The notes: generated from the sequence alone by a model not told the origin. A stretch of DNA of 64,000 nucleotides from Pseudomonas sp. LP_7_YM (GCF_004364435.1 NZ_SOCT01000011.1:1-64000), one strand, 5' to 3'; positions 17,775 to 27,171 are shown, counted from the stretch's first letter. Program-made: numbers and translations.

Positions 17775-17868
17775 CCTGTGAAGGCGAATTCATTCGCGAT
17801 GCGGTCGTTCAGCTCACAGAAGTGTGTTGAATGTACCGGCCTCTGGCGAATGAATTCGCTCCCACCGG
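17775..17868. repeat. REP pair, copy 3 (rsmE-hemolysin III)
   Basis: AAGGCGAATTCATTCGCGAT (from 17781) and TGGCGAATGAATTCGCTCCC (about 17844-17863) are near-perfect inverted copies about 40 bp apart. The pair lies between two convergent genes and fills most of the gap. Confidence 0.8.
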
Positions 17869-17902
17869 TTTCGCGACGGGCTACGACAGCGCGCCCGAAC
17901 GT

Positions 17903-18520
17903 TCAAAGAACGTAACGAGTGATTGCCACGAAATGCAGCAGACTCCCGGCAATCACGAACAGATGCCAGATGCCGTGCCAGTGCCGAAAGCGTTTGTCAT
18001 AGGCAAAGAAAATAATCCCCACCGTGTAGAAAACCCCTCCCAGCGCCAGCCAGGTAAACCCGGCAGTGCCCAACGCAGCCACCAGCGGCTTGACCGCCAC
18101 CAGTACGATCCAGCCCATGACGGCGTAGATCACGATGGACATCACCCGCGCTTCTGAACGCGGTTTGATCTCCTGCAGGATCCCGATCAGCGCCAACCCC
18201 CAGACGATCCCGAACAAGGCCCAGCCCCAGGGCCCGCGCAGGGTGACCAGACAAAATGGCGTGTAACTGCCTGCAATCAGCAGATAGATCGAAAAGTGAT
18301 CAACCTTCTGCATGATGACCTTCGCCCGACCGCGCACGCTGTGGTACACCGTCGAGGCGCTGTACAGCACCACCAGCGCCACGCCATACACCGCCACGCT
18401 GACGATTTTCCACACATCACCGGCCAGGCTGGCGATCACCAGCAGCCACACGGCACCGATGCACGCCAGCACCGCACCCACGAGGTGAGTCCAGGCGTTG
18501 AATTTTTCTCCGTAGTACAT
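17903..18520 (-). CDS. Hemolysin III / PAQR-family membrane protein (TrhA-like)
   Basis: 205 residues from MYYGEKFNAWTHLVG, with seven hydrophobic segments. Conserved family positions include the early WTHLVG with its His, STVYHSVRG in the second helix region, and the C-terminal FRHWHGIWHLFVIAGSLLHF, whose histidines form the metal site of progestin-receptor-like (PAQR) hydrolases. Bacterial members are linked to membrane-lipid and fatty-acid homeostasis; the haemolysin name is historical. The longer frame upstream adds unrelated residues, so the internal ATG with GAGG upstream was chosen. Confidence 0.88.
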   Translation of the reverse strand: MYYGEKFNAWTHLVGAVLACIGAVWLLVIASLAGDVWKIVSVAVYGVALVVLYSASTVYHSVRGRAKVIMQKVDHFSIYLLIAGSYTPFCLVTLRGPWGWALFGIVWGLALIGILQEIKPRSEARVMSIVIYAVMGWIVLVAVKPLVAALGTAGFTWLALGGVFYTVGIIFFAYDKRFRHWHGIWHLFVIAGSLLHFVAITRYVL

Positions 18521-18687
18521 CCGCAATAAACCTCTCTCAGTTGCACGACAGTGGACAAGGCTCCCGCTTATGACCCAAAAGCGCAATGCATGTGTCAGGG
18601 TTAATGAGCATTTAATGCAGCCAGCCACCTTCGAGTTCGGCACAATCGGCCGTTCGAAGAACAAGAATGAGCTGCGGAAACCACACG

Positions 18688-19608
18688 ATGCAGATCGACG
18701 ACGAACTGACCCTCAAGAAGCTGGAGATCTTTCTAGCGTTCATGCGCACCGGCAATCTGGCGCGCGCGGCGGCGGAATTGCAGACCAGCACCGTCAGCGT
18801 TCATCGAGCGATTCATTCACTGGAAAACGCGCTGCGCTGCCCGCTGTTCAAGCATGAAGGGCGCAACCTGACGCCGCTGGAAGGTGCCTATGTGCTGGAA
18901 GAAAGAGCACAGAAACTGGTGCAGGACGTCTTGAGTACCGTTGAGCAGACCCGTGCCGCTGCCGGGTTTTCTGCCGCGCGGTTCAAGCTTGGCGCGTTGT
19001 ACTCGCTGACGGTCAAGACCGTGCCGCAGCTGATCATGGGGCTGAAGATCCGCCGCAGCGAGCTGAATATCGATTTGATTCTGGGCTCGAACATCGACCT
19101 GTTCTACAAGCTGAAGAACATGGAAGTTGACGCGATCCTGGTCTCTCTCAACGAGAGCGTCAACGACCCGGATTGCGAGCAGTTGCCGCTGTTCTCCGAC
19201 GATATCTTCCTCGCCTGTCCTGTCGACTCGCCCTTTGCGCAACAGGCCGAGGTGGACCTGAGCGATCTGCGCGAGGCGACGTTCATCACCCTGACCCAAG
19301 GCTTTGCCACTCACCGCGACGGTGCGCGGGTGTTTCAGCAAGCCGGGTTCGAGCCGAAGGTGGCGATGCAGGTCAATGACATCTTCACGCTGCTGAGCAT
19401 GGTCAGTTCCGGGGTGGGCTATGCACTGCTGCCCGGCAGGATCGCAGCCGTGTACGAAAACCGCGTGCGCCTGGTCCCGCTGCAGACGCGGTATCGCATG
19501 CTGCAGCACATCGGGCTGGTGTTTCTCAAAGCCCGCGAGCGCGACCCGAATCTGCTGGCGCTGTTGGCGGAATGCCGGATGTATTCGAATCAGTTGGAGC
19601 AGGGTTAG
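18688..19608 (+). CDS. mdcR: LysR-type regulator of malonate utilisation
   Basis: 306 residues from MQIDDELTLKKLEIF; an ATG seven codons earlier is possible but has no better ribosome site. The N-terminal winged helix (FMRTGNLARAAAELQTSTVSVHRAIHSLE) is followed by an LTTR effector domain. It is convergent to the malonate operon and next to its last genes, the place of MdcR, which activates the mdc operon when malonate is present. Its target is probably the mdcA upstream region some 8 kb away, where a dyad is visible. Confidence 0.85.
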   Translation: MQIDDELTLKKLEIFLAFMRTGNLARAAAELQTSTVSVHRAIHSLENALRCPLFKHEGRNLTPLEGAYVLEERAQKLVQDVLSTVEQTRAAAGFSAARFKLGALYSLTVKTVPQLIMGLKIRRSELNIDLILGSNIDLFYKLKNMEVDAILVSLNESVNDPDCEQLPLFSDDIFLACPVDSPFAQQAEVDLSDLREATFITLTQGFATHRDGARVFQQAGFEPKVAMQVNDIFTLLSMVSSGVGYALLPGRIAAVYENRVRLVPLQTRYRMLQHIGLVFLKARERDPNLLALLAECRMYSNQLEQG

Positions 19609-19703
19609 GCAGCCTCCCTGCCCCATGTGCCATGCGCGGTTCGACCTGCAGGAGCGAATGCAGCACGCGCATCTATTTTTAGATAGGTCGCAAGCCAGGG
19701 TTC

Positions 19704-20468
19704 TTATTCCAAAATCCCCCGCACGATGAAATACAGCAGCGAAGGACCGAGCAGGCAGCCTAGCCCGGTGTGAAAGGTCGCAGTCAGCGCGCCATACGGC
19801 ACCAGACGTCGATCTGTCGCGGCAAGCCCGGCCGTCACGCCACTCACCGTGCCGGCCAGTCCACCGAACACCATCGCCGAGCGCGGGTTGTCCAGCCCCA
19901 TCCAGCGCGCGGCCATCGGTGTGCCGACCATCACCAGAATCGCCTTGATCAACCCTGTCGCTATCGACAGCGCCATCACGTCCGAGCTGGCCCCCAATGC
20001 AGCCCCCGTCACCGGCCCGACGATGTACGTCACTGCGCCCGCGCCAATGGTGGTAATACTTACCGCATCGCGATAACCGAACGCATAGGCCACGCATGAG
20101 CCGACGATAAACGGCAGCGCCGTGCCGAGAAACAGTGAGATCGCGCCAATCAAACCGGCTTTTTTCGCTTCGGTGGCCTGCACCTCGAACGCGGTGGCGA
20201 CAATGGCAAAATCGCGCAGCATTGCGCCGCCCATCAAGCCGATACCGGAAAACAGCGCCAGGTCTGCCAGCCCCTTCTGCCCGCCCGTCAGGGTGCCGCC
20301 GACCCACGCCAGCACCAGACCGATCACGATAGCGATGGCCGAACCATGAATGCGACCGAACGTCAGGCGCCTGGACAGCACCACGGAAATCCACATCACC
20401 ACGCCCACGACTGCGAAGGCAGTGACCAGACCCTGACTGACCAGGTCTTTCTGAATGAGCTCCCACAT
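19704..20468 (-). CDS. madM: Malonate transporter subunit MadM
   Basis: 254 residues, very hydrophobic with many transmembrane helices. Glycine-rich loops such as GSAIAIVIGLVLAWVGGT and TTIGAGAVTYIVGPVTGAAL match MadM, the larger half of the two-gene malonate:Na+ symporter first described in Malonomonas. It is the last gene of the leftward malonate operon and starts one base after madL ends. Between it and convergent mdcR lies only a weak hairpin (about 19670-19683). Confidence 0.92.
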   Translation of the reverse strand: MWELIQKDLVSQGLVTAFAVVGVVMWISVVLSRRLTFGRIHGSAIAIVIGLVLAWVGGTLTGGQKGLADLALFSGIGLMGGAMLRDFAIVATAFEVQATEAKKAGLIGAISLFLGTALPFIVGSCVAYAFGYRDAVSITTIGAGAVTYIVGPVTGAALGASSDVMALSIATGLIKAILVMVGTPMAARWMGLDNPRSAMVFGGLAGTVSGVTAGLAATDRRLVPYGALTATFHTGLGCLLGPSLLYFIVRGILE

Positions 20469-20469
20469 A

Positions 20470-20904
20470 TCAGCGGCCTCCGGCTGGCGTAACAGTCGGC
20501 GGGATCACCGGGGCTTGAGCGACGAGCTCGTCTTCTCTGGGCAGTGGCTCGCCCTTGTTGGTGCGGCTGATGACAGCAATCGTGCAGCCACAGATCACCA
20601 CCGAACCGATGGCGGCGATGACGGCAATCGGGCCGCCTTTCAAGGCTGTGACGACGTTTTGCTGGGCGGCCATGGCCACGACCACCGGAATGTACATGGC
20701 GCCCCAGAAGCCGACGCCCATTTCGTAGCCTTCGCTCATGCCACCGCGTTTTTGCATGTAGAGACGGGCGCAGATCAGCAGAATCATCGCGATCCCGACA
20801 CCGCCCACGTTGGATTTGACGCCCAGCAGCACACCGAGCAGATCACCGAGAATCACCCCCGCGAGGGTGCAGATAGCCAGTAACGCAACGCCATAGATAA
20901 CCAT
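20470..20904 (-). CDS. madL: Malonate transporter subunit MadL
   Basis: 144 residues from MVIYGVALLAICTLAGVILG, about four transmembrane helices. It is the small subunit that pairs with MadM to import malonate. The ATG follows GAGGA at a proper distance, so it is preferred over a TTG five codons upstream. The C-terminal 20 residues are hydrophilic and proline-rich. It is 66 bp from mdcH in the same operon. Confidence 0.92.
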   Translation of the reverse strand: MVIYGVALLAICTLAGVILGDLLGVLLGVKSNVGGVGIAMILLICARLYMQKRGGMSEGYEMGVGFWGAMYIPVVVAMAAQQNVVTALKGGPIAVIAAIGSVVICGCTIAVISRTNKGEPLPREDELVAQAPVIPPTVTPAGGR

Positions 20905-20970
20905 TGTTCTTATCCTCAATTTGCATCGTCGAAGTTGTTGTTTTTGTGTTCTTCGAAAGCAGCAACCGGT

Positions 20971-21906
20971 CTATGAGTGGCGATGTTCCTCCTCTTGCGA
21001 CAGCGCGCTCAGGGTATCCAGCCGGGCGCCCTGAAAGGCAATGGCGGATCCTTGTTCAAAGACGCGTCGCGCCAGTCCCGTGAGCACGGTGCCAGGCGGC
21101 AATTCGATTTGCAGACGTACCCCGCGCTCGTAAGCGGTCTGCACGGTGCTGCGCCAGTCGACGACCCGGCACATGTTGAACGCCAGGTCGTCGCGCAGTT
21201 TGTCGGGCGTGATGACCGGCCGCGCGGTGCTGCCGCTCAGGTATTTCAGATTCGGCGCCTGGACCCTGACATTGGCGAAGGCCTCGGCCAGCACGTGCGC
21301 AGGTTCGCTCAACAGCTCGCAATGGGAAGGCACGCTGACCGCGAGGCGTTTCGCAGCAGCGGCACCCTGCTCTTTCGCCAATGACGCCACTTCGGCCATC
21401 GCCTGATCGCTACCGGCGATGACGAACTGGTTCTCGGCATTGATGTTGGCCAGATAGACCGGGGTGTGCTCGCGATGGATTCGCTGGACAAGCGCTTCAA
21501 CGGTGCGTTGGTCCAAGCCGATCAATGCCGTCATGCCATAGCCTTTTGGATAAGCGTGCTGCATCAGTTCGCCGCGCAGCGCCACCAGCCGCACCGCATC
21601 AACGAAGCTCAGCGCACCGGCGACCACCGCGGCCGGGTACGCACCAATCGACAGGCCCGCGACGTAGTCCGGGGTACAGCCCTGAGCCATCAACACGCGA
21701 GAACAGGCAACTCCGGCGATCAACAGGCACAGTTGCACCGCACGGGTCGATTGCAACGCGTCAGGGGTGTCCAGATCCAGAACGTTTTCATTCAACGCAT
21801 CGCTGGCTTCGCGCAGGCATTGGCTAATCAGGGCGTCGCTCGGCAGTGCGTGCAGCATGCCCGGCTGCTGCGCGCCCTGGCCCGGAAATACCCAGAAGCT
21901 GCTCAT
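20971..21906 (-). CDS. mdcH: Malonyl-CoA:ACP transacylase of malonate decarboxylase
   Basis: 311 residues, FabD-like fold. It opens FWVFPGQGAQQPGM and carries the nucleophile elbow GLSIG with Ser86; the family His lies in SVPSHCELL. In malonate decarboxylase it loads the MdcC acyl carrier with malonyl to start the catalytic cycle. It overlaps mdcG by 4 nt (ATGA), indicating translational coupling. Confidence 0.93.
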   Translation of the reverse strand: MSSFWVFPGQGAQQPGMLHALPSDALISQCLREASDALNENVLDLDTPDALQSTRAVQLCLLIAGVACSRVLMAQGCTPDYVAGLSIGAYPAAVVAGALSFVDAVRLVALRGELMQHAYPKGYGMTALIGLDQRTVEALVQRIHREHTPVYLANINAENQFVIAGSDQAMAEVASLAKEQGAAAAKRLAVSVPSHCELLSEPAHVLAEAFANVRVQAPNLKYLSGSTARPVITPDKLRDDLAFNMCRVVDWRSTVQTAYERGVRLQIELPPGTVLTGLARRVFEQGSAIAFQGARLDTLSALSQEEEHRHS

Positions 21907-22535
21907 GCCGCGTGCTCCTGAAGCTGCCAGGGGTTGTCCACCAACCGGGCGCCGTCGTCAGCCTTGAGCAATACCTTACGCGCTGCCCCTGCCCACTCAC
22001 GCAATGCCACGGCGCCTGCCGGGGTTTGCAGCTGCAGGTCAATGCGCCAGAGCGCGTTATCCAGCGCTTCGACCAGTCCAGCCGATTGTTCGCGGCTGAA
22101 GAAATCGTCAGTGCGCAGGATCAAATCCAGATCACTGTCCTGATGCAGCACCTGAATGCCGGTCGCCAGCTCGAATCCGGCACCGCCCGCTACGCCCCAA
22201 GGCAAACCCAGCGCGTTCATCAGAGAACGAATCTGCCGCAGCGCTTGCAAGGCCGGCCAGTCCGCTACGACGTTATCCACCGCGTCGACCAGCTGCTCAG
22301 GCTGTACCCGCCATGCGATATCGGCGCCGCTCATCAGCGTCGCAAAACGCTGATCACGCGAATGACCCCGCACACCAACGGCCACCCAGCCCTGCGCGAC
22401 CTGCGCGCGACGGACCACCACCGGATGCCCAAGCGTTATCACCTCAAACACCCACGCCGGAGCATCGGCAGGCACAGTCGCCATGGGCATGCCCCACAAC
22501 AAATCGTGGGGCTGTACGGGCAGGTTGACGCGCAT
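21903..22535 (-). CDS. mdcG: Phosphoribosyl-dephospho-CoA transferase (MdcC holo-ACP synthase)
   Basis: 210 residues. MdcG attaches the 2'-(5''-phosphoribosyl)-3'-dephospho-CoA group made by MdcB to the serine of MdcC. The segment with DSDLDLILRTDDFFS matches the nucleotidyltransferase-like metal site. The start is taken at the ATG that overlaps the mdcE stop (TAATG), the same coupling as mdcA-mdcB; a GTG two codons earlier is an alternative. Confidence 0.9.
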   Translation of the reverse strand: MRVNLPVQPHDLLWGMPMATVPADAPAWVFEVITLGHPVVVRRAQVAQGWVAVGVRGHSRDQRFATLMSGADIAWRVQPEQLVDAVDNVVADWPALQALRQIRSLMNALGLPWGVAGGAGFELATGIQVLHQDSDLDLILRTDDFFSREQSAGLVEALDNALWRIDLQLQTPAGAVALREWAGAARKVLLKADDGARLVDNPWQLQEHAA

Positions 22536-23371
22536 TACCACTGCGCCCGCAGCAGTTCACGCACCTTGGATGAGGCACTGCGATTGGCCGCGCCCAGCCG
22601 CGAGCCCAAGCCATTGTCGCTGCCCTGAACATCCTTGATCGCTGCGACCAGGCATTGCTGGACGGCGGCGATGTCAGCGTCGGAGGGCTGTTCGATCTGG
22701 CTCACCGAGAGCGTTTCCCAGAGCAACCCCAGCCCGGCATAACTGTCGATGTCATACGCCATGGGCGGAATGCTGGCGGCGAGCTTTTCCAGCTCTTCGA
22801 CACTGCGTAATGTGACCCGCGCAGCCGACGCCTTGCCCATGGCGTGAACCATCACGCCCGGATCACGCAAGGCAATCAGCCGATTGGCTTGGTATCCGTG
22901 AGCGAGAAATGCCCCTGACATCGCCTTGCCCACCAGCAGCCCAATCACTGCATGCCCGGCCAGACGCGCGCGAGCATAGGCGTCTACAGCGCCCGCCAGC
23001 GCCTGATGAATGCCCAACGCCTCTTCGCGGCGGCCGTATGCCTGGCTCGGCACATCGATGATCGCGATCAGCGCGCGTTTCTGCAGATTGTGGTGGTCCA
23101 GTTCAATGGCCGCGTCGACGGCTTTCGCCAGCCCCCAGCCTTCCAGCAGGCCGACTTCACCCTTTTGTGCGCGAGGAAAGCGATTGGCAGGATCGGCGAC
23201 CACAGCCAGAAAACGTGCAGGCTGATCACCCAATTGGCCGTCGGCAGCTTTCACCGAAGCGGGCAGTCCGCCCACCTCGACGGCGCCCGCGCTCAGCGCC
23301 TTGAACCAGTTCAGACCTCGGGTGGAGTAACTGCTTTCTGCGTCTTCGCTCACTGTTTTTTGCTCGCTCAC
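22535..23371 (-). CDS. mdcE: Malonate decarboxylase gamma subunit
   Basis: 278 residues, crotonase/carboxyltransferase-like. With MdcD it decarboxylates malonyl-S-ACP to acetyl-S-ACP in the biotin-independent enzyme. Family segments include GLLEGWGLAKAVDAAI, IAIIDVPSQAYGRREEALG and LAGHAVIGLLVGKAMSGAF. It starts with GTG, overlapping the mdcD stop by 4 nt (GTGA). The alternative ATG would lie well inside the protein. Confidence 0.92.
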   Translation of the reverse strand: MSEQKTVSEDAESSYSTRGLNWFKALSAGAVEVGGLPASVKAADGQLGDQPARFLAVVADPANRFPRAQKGEVGLLEGWGLAKAVDAAIELDHHNLQKRALIAIIDVPSQAYGRREEALGIHQALAGAVDAYARARLAGHAVIGLLVGKAMSGAFLAHGYQANRLIALRDPGVMVHAMGKASAARVTLRSVEELEKLAASIPPMAYDIDSYAGLGLLWETLSVSQIEQPSDADIAAVQQCLVAAIKDVQGSDNGLGSRLGAANRSASSKVRELLRAQW

Positions 23372-24219
23372 GGCTGTTCTCCTTGATACAGGCTGCGCAC
23401 AGCGGCGGGATCGATCTGGGTAGAGGTGTCCAGGTCAGAGAGCCGTTGTAGAAACAATGCGTACTGGCTGCTGCGCTCCTGCTGGGGCCTACCTGTGTGC
23501 AACAGGCCTTGTACCTCTTGCTGAATAGCCGCGACGTCGTCGGCGACATAGGCGTCTACCAGCCCGCTGGCAAAACGCTGCTCACCCCCGGTCAGGCTCC
23601 AGATGAAGGGCCGGTCGCGTGAGTCATATTCCTGGATTCCGGCTTCCTGCTCGATCACTTGCGGGCCGTTCAACCCCAGACGCGCCTCTCGAGTCACCAC
23701 CAGATAACTGCACAGCCCGGCAGCGATGGACATGCCACCAAAGCAACCGACACTGCCCGCCACCACCCCGATGACGGGCTGATAGCGACGCAGATCGACA
23801 ATGGCCGCGTGAATTTCAGCAATAGCAGCAAGACCCAGATTGGCCTCCTGCAAGCGCACACCACCGGTTTCCAGTAGCAGCACGGCAGCGGTCGGGATGC
23901 CTTGGCGGTTGTCTTCGGCGGCCAGTTCCAACGCTCCGGCCATTTTTGCGCCGCCGACCTCGCCCATGCTGCCGCCCTGAAAGACCCCTTCAATGGCGCA
24001 GATCACCACCGGATGACCGCCAATAGCGCCTTTGGCAACGATTACACCGTCATCGGCTTGCGGCACCACGCCTTGTTTGGCCAGCCAGGGCGATGTGATG
24101 CGCATAAACGGGTCGATCAGTTCACGAAAGCTGCCCTCATCAAGCAAGGCACGGGCACGCTGACGGGCGCCCAGCTCGACGAAGCTGTGTTGTTTCAGAA
24201 GGCGAGCGCTGTCAGTCAT
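23368..24219 (-). CDS. mdcD: Malonate decarboxylase beta subunit
   Basis: 283 residues from MTDSARLLKQHSFVELGARQ. It is the other half of the decarboxylase active site, related to carboxyltransferase beta chains. Visible family segments are AIEGVFQGGSMGEVGGAKMAGALE and GGVRLQEANLGLAAIAEIHA. The internal ATG was chosen because the 15 upstream codons lie inside mdcC in another frame; the overlap with mdcC is then 8 nt. Confidence 0.92.
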   Translation of the reverse strand: MTDSARLLKQHSFVELGARQRARALLDEGSFRELIDPFMRITSPWLAKQGVVPQADDGVIVAKGAIGGHPVVICAIEGVFQGGSMGEVGGAKMAGALELAAEDNRQGIPTAAVLLLETGGVRLQEANLGLAAIAEIHAAIVDLRRYQPVIGVVAGSVGCFGGMSIAAGLCSYLVVTREARLGLNGPQVIEQEAGIQEYDSRDRPFIWSLTGGEQRFASGLVDAYVADDVAAIQQEVQGLLHTGRPQQERSSQYALFLQRLSDLDTSTQIDPAAVRSLYQGEQP

Positions 24220-24511
24220 GGCCGATCTCCTCGAAGCCTTGCTCCAGACGCAGACGCACGACACCGGGCGTCGCGCCGAAGTCGTGGATGTCGATGCTCA
24301 GCGCAGGCGGCGTTTGCCCGTCGAACATGCGCTCGAACAGATGCTGCCAGCGCGCCGAACTGCCGTTGACCGAGGTCAGCACCTGAATGGTCAATGTGCC
24401 CGGCAAACCGGGTTCGAGCAGCACTTCGAGGTCGCCGGAGCCGACGCACCCCACCAGCGCGCGGCGCAGAGGCGGCTGGCCCGCTGGAAATTCAAAAGAC
24501 AGGGTTTCCAT
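24212..24511 (-). CDS. mdcC: Malonate decarboxylase acyl carrier protein
   Basis: 99 residues, exactly the family length. METLSFEFPAGQPP opens the protein, and GCVGSGDLEVLLEP contains Ser25, the expected attachment point of the phosphoribosyl-dephospho-CoA prosthetic group. It carries acetyl and malonyl groups between subunits of the complex. It is one base from mdcB and overlaps mdcD by 8 nt. Confidence 0.93.
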   Translation of the reverse strand: METLSFEFPAGQPPLRRALVGCVGSGDLEVLLEPGLPGTLTIQVLTSVNGSSARWQHLFERMFDGQTPPALSIDIHDFGATPGVVRLRLEQGFEEIGHD

Positions 24512-24512
24512 T

Positions 24513-25403
24513 TCAGAGAGTCCTCGCTTGATCGCCGAGCGCAGGCTCAAGGCAATCGATAAACAGGCAAGCGGCAAGCAGATCAGCAGCGCCACCGGGG
24601 GAGGCATTCAGGCCAAGCAGTTGCTGATCCAGATCATGCAGCGCACGACGACCGCTGAGGGACGCGCTGCCGCCAACATCCAGCACGCGCTGTGCACCTT
24701 GCTGCATAGCGAGCAAACCTTGTTCGCCAGCGCGATACAACACGCAGGTGTCCGAGAGCTCGGTCATGATTGCCAGCAGCGCGTCGAGCCGGGCGTTTTG
24801 CTCGCCGTGACGAGCCGCACGGCTGCGCTTGAGCTGTGGCAGGCCGGTTTGAATCACCGCAGGGAAGCCCATTTGCGCCTGCTCCCGTGCGCCCATTGCC
24901 CCGTATTGGCGAGCGACTTCAGCGCCGTGGCTCTGCGTGTTCGAGACTTGGTTACGGTCCTCGATCAGCGCGAGGCACCCGGCACGCAGCCCCAGCCCGG
25001 CCGGCGTCAGATCCGAAGGGTCCAGCGCAGCCGCCGTGACCAGCAAGCCAAGCGCCCAGATCGCGCCGCGATGGGTGTTCACGCCATCGGTGGTGCGCAT
25101 CATTGCCGCTTCGCCCTCACGACCAATGCGGCCAATCGCTTCTCGCAAAGGCTGGCCTATCTCGCCGATCTGAATGGCGACTTCAGCCATTTCCCTGAAC
25201 GCGGGCCAGAGCGACAGCGCTGACGCGTGCATCAGGCCCAAGTGCAAATCCTTGTGCGCACCACTGCTGCGGCGGTCGACCAGCGCGGGCTTGGGCGACA
25301 GATCGGCTTCATCGATCAGTGCATCCACCGCCAGATCGGCCAAGCGCTCTGCGAGGGGCAGCCCGCGTGGCGTATCCGTGAACGCTACGTTAAGTGCGAG
25401 CAT
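24513..25403 (-). CDS. mdcB: Triphosphoribosyl-dephospho-CoA synthase
   Basis: 296 residues from MLALNVAFTDTPRGLPLAE. It makes 2'-(5''-triphosphoribosyl)-3'-dephospho-CoA, precursor of the MdcC cofactor, as CitG does for citrate lyase. Family segments are KPALVDRRSSGAHKDLHLG, DGVNTHRGAIWALGLL and LLGLNASPGGAADLLAA. The ATG follows AGGAG by 7 nt and overlaps the mdcA stop by one base (TAATG), so the 16 codons upstream are not needed. Confidence 0.92.
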   Translation of the reverse strand: MLALNVAFTDTPRGLPLAERLADLAVDALIDEADLSPKPALVDRRSSGAHKDLHLGLMHASALSLWPAFREMAEVAIQIGEIGQPLREAIGRIGREGEAAMMRTTDGVNTHRGAIWALGLLVTAAALDPSDLTPAGLGLRAGCLALIEDRNQVSNTQSHGAEVARQYGAMGAREQAQMGFPAVIQTGLPQLKRSRAARHGEQNARLDALLAIMTELSDTCVLYRAGEQGLLAMQQGAQRVLDVGGSASLSGRRALHDLDQQLLGLNASPGGAADLLAACLFIDCLEPALGDQARTL

Positions 25404-27076
25404 TACCAACTCCTGAATTTCGCAGGCGGGTTGTACAAACCACCGGACCACTCCACCAACTCGGCGATGCTTTTAGCGGCGAGCAGTTCGCGGCTGGCGT
25501 CGGTGCGGCGGATGCCCAGATCCTCAGGCAGCGCAATCAATCCTTCGCGGCGCATGCGCGCAGTGTCTTTGGGGTTGTGGCGCAGGCCAATAACCGTCAC
25601 GCCTGCCACGGCGGCGATCATTGCCTGACGCTCTTCCAGACTGCGCGCCTTGTACAGATAGGCGATGCCTTCTTCGGTTAGCAAGTGGGTCACGTCGTCA
25701 CCGTAGATCATGATCGGCGCCAGCGGCATGCCGCTTTTCCTGGCCACGTCGACGGCATCAAGGGTTTCGACGAACGTGGGTTTGCCGCCCTCCTGGAATG
25801 TCTCGACCATCTGCACGACAAGTTTTTTGCCGCGTTCAAGGTAGGCGTCGGCGCCCGGGTTCTGCTGGCGCATGTCCAGCCAGGCAGGCGTACTGTGACG
25901 GCGGCCGTGTGGGTCATGGCCCATGTTCGGCGCGCCACCGAAACCGGCCAGCCGCCCGCGGGTCACCGTCGAGGAATGGCCGTCGCCGTCCACTTGCAAG
26001 GTAGCGCCGATGAACAGGTCCACCGCGTATTGGCCGGCCAGTTGGCACATCATGCGGTTGGAGCGCATCGAGCCATCGCGGCCGGTGAAGAACACATCCG
26101 GGCGCGCCGCGAGGTAATTCTCCATGCCCAGTTCGGTGCCGAAGCAGTGCACGCTCTCGACCCAGCCGCTTTCGATGGCGGGAATCAATGTCGGGTGCGG
26201 GTTGAGCGTCCAGTTACGGCAAATCTTGCCCCTGAGCCCAAGGGATTCTCCGTAGGTCGGCAAGATCAACTCAATCGCAGCGGTGTTGAAACCGATGCCG
26301 TGGTTGAGCGACTGAACGTTGTGTTTTTCGTAGATCCCGCGAATCGCCATCATCGCCATCAACACGTGGACTGGCTTGATATGGCGCGGGTCGCGGGTGA
26401 ACAGCGGCTCGATGTAGAAAGGCTTGTCGGCCACCACCACGAAATCGACCCAGGACGCCGGAATGTCTACTCGCGGCAGATCGCTGACGTCGTCCACCAG
26501 TTGGTTGACCTGCACGATGACGATGCCGTCGCTGAACGCGGCTGGCTCGATCAGCGCTGGGGTGTCTTCGGTGCTGGCGCCGGTATAAATGTTGCCCGCG
26601 CGGTCGGCCATGAATCCTGCAGACAGCACGACATTAGGAATCAGGTCGACCAGCAGGCGCGAATACAGCTCGATATAGGTATGAATCGCACCCACTTCCA
26701 GCAGGCCGTCTTCGAGCAACTGGCTGATGCGCAGACTTTGCGTGCCGGCAAAAGAGAAGTCGAGTTTGCGGGCGATGCCGCGTTCGAAGAGATCCAGGTG
26801 TTCGGCGCGACCGACGCTGGGCATGATCATGTGCAGGTCGTGCAGCTTGGCCGGATCGGCCTTGACCAGTGAGCGGGAAAGAAAATCGGCCTGCTTCTGG
26901 TTGTTGCCTTCAAGCACCACACGGTCGCCGGGCGCAATCAGCGCCTCCAGCGCCGCGACAATCTTGTCGGTGGGCAGAACCACGCCATCGGCGAGGGAAC
27001 GCACTTGCTCGAGCCGTCGCTGCTTTTCGCTGCGACGACGCGACCAGCGCGGGTCAAGTTTCGTTGTTGTCGTCAT
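25403..27076 (-). CDS. mdcA: Malonate decarboxylase alpha subunit (acetyl-ACP:malonate transferase)
   Basis: 557 residues. MdcA moves the ACP from acetyl to malonate, forming malonyl-S-ACP and acetate, as CitF does in citrate lyase. It is the first gene of the leftward operon mdcABCDEGH-madLM, preceded by GGAG. Segments such as VVLSAGFMADRAGNIYTGAS and GFGGAPNMGHDPHGRRHSTP are typical. It is separated from chpC by 115 bp that must contain the operon promoter. Confidence 0.94.
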   Translation of the reverse strand: MTTTTKLDPRWSRRRSEKQRRLEQVRSLADGVVLPTDKIVAALEALIAPGDRVVLEGNNQKQADFLSRSLVKADPAKLHDLHMIMPSVGRAEHLDLFERGIARKLDFSFAGTQSLRISQLLEDGLLEVGAIHTYIELYSRLLVDLIPNVVLSAGFMADRAGNIYTGASTEDTPALIEPAAFSDGIVIVQVNQLVDDVSDLPRVDIPASWVDFVVVADKPFYIEPLFTRDPRHIKPVHVLMAMMAIRGIYEKHNVQSLNHGIGFNTAAIELILPTYGESLGLRGKICRNWTLNPHPTLIPAIESGWVESVHCFGTELGMENYLAARPDVFFTGRDGSMRSNRMMCQLAGQYAVDLFIGATLQVDGDGHSSTVTRGRLAGFGGAPNMGHDPHGRRHSTPAWLDMRQQNPGADAYLERGKKLVVQMVETFQEGGKPTFVETLDAVDVARKSGMPLAPIMIYGDDVTHLLTEEGIAYLYKARSLEERQAMIAAVAGVTVIGLRHNPKDTARMRREGLIALPEDLGIRRTDASRELLAAKSIAELVEWSGGLYNPPAKFRSW

Positions 27077-27156
27077 GCTGACTCCACGAGTTCGCTGTCG
27101 TGGGCCACATTAGGCGCTATGGGTTGCGGGCATCAATCAAGCAAAAGGTTGGATCG

Positions 27157-27171
27157 TTACGGTTGGGGTAA
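27157..27171. promoter_or_regulatory. Candidate MdcR operator upstream of mdcA
   Basis: TTAC-N7-GTAA is a perfect dyad, and its inner T-N11-A fits the LysR-type box. It lies 81-95 bp before the mdcA ATG, a usual activator position. No clear -35/-10 pair was found; TAATGT with an upstream TTGATG on the minus strand is a weak guess. Confidence 0.35.

Noticed and set aside
18817..20466. Minus-strand frame of 549 codons across mdcR and madM
   Set aside because: It covers madM in a wrong frame and mdcR antisense; both of those are clear family members, so this frame is a shadow.
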